NCBI RefSeq assembly: GCF_001269985.1
Contig: NZ_BBZB01000001.1
Span: 4,006,935 to 4,070,934 of the forward strand
Reading direction: 5' to 3'
Origin: Pseudoalteromonas sp. '520P1 No. 423'
Lineage (GTDB): Bacteria > Pseudomonadota > Gammaproteobacteria > Enterobacterales > Alteromonadaceae
DNA length: 64,000 bases
Under the pieces are notes generated by a model. The model had not been told where the DNA came from. It made no database searches and worked only from the letters and a program-made list of their open reading frames with translations. Made by a program: the position numbers and the translations under genes. Positions within the stretch are counted from its first letter, which is position 1. Each line of letters starts with the position of its first letter. This document shows positions 62,556-64,000 of the stretch, piece by piece.

Positions 62556-63005
62556 ATGAAAATAGACTGTCAAATAGAACAAAGCGCACTAATCCAAAAA
62601 GCGAAAGATGTATGTGAAAGCAAAGGTACGCGATTTACAACAATACGTGAAAAAGTTTTTGGATTGTTAGCCGAAACAGATAGCGGTGTTGGTGCTTATG
62701 ATTTACTAGAGCAATTAAAAGTCACTGAGCCAAACGCCAAACCAGCTACAATATACCGTGCTTTGGATTTTTTATCTGAAATGGGCTTTATTCATAAAAT
62801 AGAAAGCACAAACTCATTTATGTTATGCCACCATTTTGACCATACACACCCTGTGCAGTTACTCATTTGCGATAATTGTGGTAATGTTAATGAGTTACAC
62901 TCAACAATTATATCGCATGAGCTTAATAATCAAGCGCAAGAGCTTGGTTTTACAGTATCTAGACAAACAATTGAAGCACATGGTCTTTGTCAAAAGTGTA
63001 ATTAA
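62556..63005 (+). CDS. zur: Zinc uptake regulator Zur (Fur family)
   Basis: A 149-aa metalloregulator: winged-helix domain (about 15-90) with K-P-A-T-I-Y-R-A-L-D-F-L and G-F-I-H-K-I-E-S, the latter typical of Zur rather than Fur; C-terminal dimer domain with structural zinc cysteines C105/C108 and C145/C148. C91 and the H-H-F-D-H-T-H stretch (92-98) belong to the regulatory zinc site. AAGG lies ten bases before the ATG. It represses zinc-import genes when zinc is ample. Confidence 0.92.
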   Translation: MKIDCQIEQSALIQKAKDVCESKGTRFTTIREKVFGLLAETDSGVGAYDLLEQLKVTEPNAKPATIYRALDFLSEMGFIHKIESTNSFMLCHHFDHTHPVQLLICDNCGNVNELHSTIISHELNNQAQELGFTVSRQTIEAHGLCQKCN

Positions 63006-63145
63006 AAGTAAACTTTAATGATTTAAGCTTAATTTAAATTAAAATGACTTAATAAAATAGTTTGCAATTTAAGACTAAAAGCACTTGAATTAGTAATTAG
63101 GAAAGGCATTAAGCCTTCGTTTGAAATAACAATTGGATTTGTATA

Positions 63146-63613
63146 ATGAATGTAGAATTCATCAACCCTTTTTTATCATCTCTTATGAACGTATTAAGCA
63201 CCATGGCTCAAACACAATTAAAGCCAGGTAAACCTATGATGAAAAAATCGGAAGTCGCAAAAGGCGATGTATCAGGTTTAATTGGCATGGTGGGCCCACA
63301 AACCAAAGGTTCTTTATCTATCTCTTTTGATGAAGAACTATCATTAACCATAATGGAACGTATGTTAGGCGAGCGACCTGATGACATTAATGAAGAAGTC
63401 ACCGATATGGTTGGTGAAATTACTAATATGGTTGCAGGCGGTGCTAAAAACCTTTTAGGTGAAAAAGGCTATGAGTTTGATATGGCGACACCCGTAGTTG
63501 TATCAGGTAAAGGCCATACTATCACTCATAAATGTGATGGTCCTAAAGTATTAATGCCATTTTCCTGTGATGCAGGCGCTGCTCATATTGAAGTCTGTTT
63601 CGATAAACTATAA
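63146..63613 (+). CDS. cheX: CheX-like chemotaxis phosphatase
   Basis: A 155-aa CheX/CheC-type protein. The phosphatase motif E-x2-N is at E91/N94 ([13 protein letters not shown]), with the family G-S-L-S-I-S-F-D and the closing beta strands. It would dephosphorylate CheY-like receivers; free-standing copies away from chemotaxis operons are common in Alteromonadales. It lies between zur and a YjbQ gene. Confidence 0.88.
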   Translation: MNVEFINPFLSSLMNVLSTMAQTQLKPGKPMMKKSEVAKGDVSGLIGMVGPQTKGSLSISFDEELSLTIMERMLGERPDDINEEVTDMVGEITNMVAGGAKNLLGEKGYEFDMATPVVVSGKGHTITHKCDGPKVLMPFSCDAGAAHIEVCFDKL

Positions 63614-63627
63614 CTGAACTTATAGTA

Positions 63628-64000
63628 ATGAGCTGGTTTCAAAAAACAATTACATTAAAGCCACGTTCTCGTGGCTTTCATTTAATCACTAATGAAATAG
63701 AGCACGCATTGCCTCAACTGAGTAAATACCATATTGGCTTAGCCCATATTTTTATTCAGCACACCTCCGCAAGTCTCACCATTAATGAAAATGCCGATCC
63801 AACCGTTAGAATAGATATGGAAAGTCATTTCAATCACTTTATTCCTGAACAACAAAGCTACTACTTACATGATTATGAAGGTGATGACGACATGCCTGCA
63901 CATATTAAAGCTAGCACGTTAGGGAATAGCCTATCTATTCCTATTTCAAATGGTCAATTGAGCTTAGGTACTTGGCAAGGAATTTATTTAGGTGAGCATA
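63628..64000 (+). CDS. YjbQ/UPF0047 family protein, 3' end outside the window
   Basis: From ATG 63628 an open frame of 124 codons runs off the right edge. It has all early family marks: [39 protein letters not shown] and [12 protein letters not shown], then L-G-T-W-Q-G-I-Y. The full protein is usually near 140 aa, so only about 15 residues are missing. YjbQ has weak thiamine-phosphate synthase activity; its real role is unsettled. It starts 14 bases after the CheX-like gene, suggesting an operon. Confidence 0.92.
   Translation, partial: MSWFQKTITLKPRSRGFHLITNEIEHALPQLSKYHIGLAHIFIQHTSASLTINENADPTVRIDMESHFNHFIPEQQSYYLHDYEGDDDMPAHIKASTLGNSLSIPISNGQLSLGTWQGIYLGEH

Overview
The window looks like a chromosome segment of a marine gammaproteobacterium of the Alteromonadales, most likely Colwelliaceae (Colwellia or Thalassotalea-like). 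This rests on AT-rich sequence, the groES-groEL/fxsA/dsbD/aroQ/accB/accC order, a complete MSHA pilus locus, a trans-3-hydroxyproline cluster and a TonB receptor with a PepSY operon. No taxonomy search was possible. No rRNA, complete tRNA or CRISPR array is visible.

Layout. 1-3.1 kb: an ECF sigma factor with a small membrane protein (possible anti-sigma), a secreted amidohydrolase, the start of a secreted NTF2-like gene and an unannotated 45-residue membrane protein; two of these share an upstream GTAAGG motif. 3.7-8.3 kb: TonB-dependent receptor and a PepSY/DUF3649/DUF3325-type operon, probably for iron-chelate use. 8.9-16.3 kb: core genes groEL-groES (with a sigma32 promoter), fxsA, dsbD, aroQ, accB, accC. 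16.4-20.5 kb: a decay zone with a broken diguanylate cyclase, a frameshifted secreted gene cut by an IS3-family element, an unidentified remnant and an internally deleted, truncated acnB. 21.3-24.5 kb: trans-3-hydroxy-L-proline use (dehydratase, M24 peptidase, pyrroline-2-carboxylate reductase). 24.5-29.3 kb: an MbnP/MbnH-type metal-handling pair opposite a large surface protein of the choice-of-anchor B type.

31.9-52.5 kb: the whole MSHA type IV pilus locus on the minus strand (mshI, second mshI/PilN, J, K, L, M, N, E, G, F, B, two A genes, C, D, O, P, Q), preceded by a degenerate EAL protein resembling MshH/CsrD. The locus is unusual in four ways: 13 tandem 82-bp units with a 164-bp higher-order pattern separate mshG from mshF; mshF has an in-frame TGA; mshD and mshO carry REP-pair (BIME-like) insertions translated into very long prepilin leaders; and there are two major-pilin genes.

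54-59.1 kb: envelope genes (TIGR04219 outer-membrane protein, DUF2333, PCuAC) and a phage-shock region. pspA-pspC-membrane protein and a second operon (secreted 95-aa protein plus two paralogous 37- and 42-aa membrane proteins) each carry a sigma54-type promoter, and an 11-copy GAGGTTC heptamer array lies upstream of pspA. 59.3-64 kb: dusA, a nonsense-mutated conserved-looking gene, a two-gene unit with a duplicated C-terminal motif peptide, zur, a CheX-like gene and the start of a YjbQ-family gene.

The strongest leads are the translated REP pairs in mshD/mshO, the mshG-mshF tandem array with the mshF stop codon, the two-operon sigma54 envelope-stress set with overlooked microproteins, and the MbnP/MbnH/anchor-B locus.
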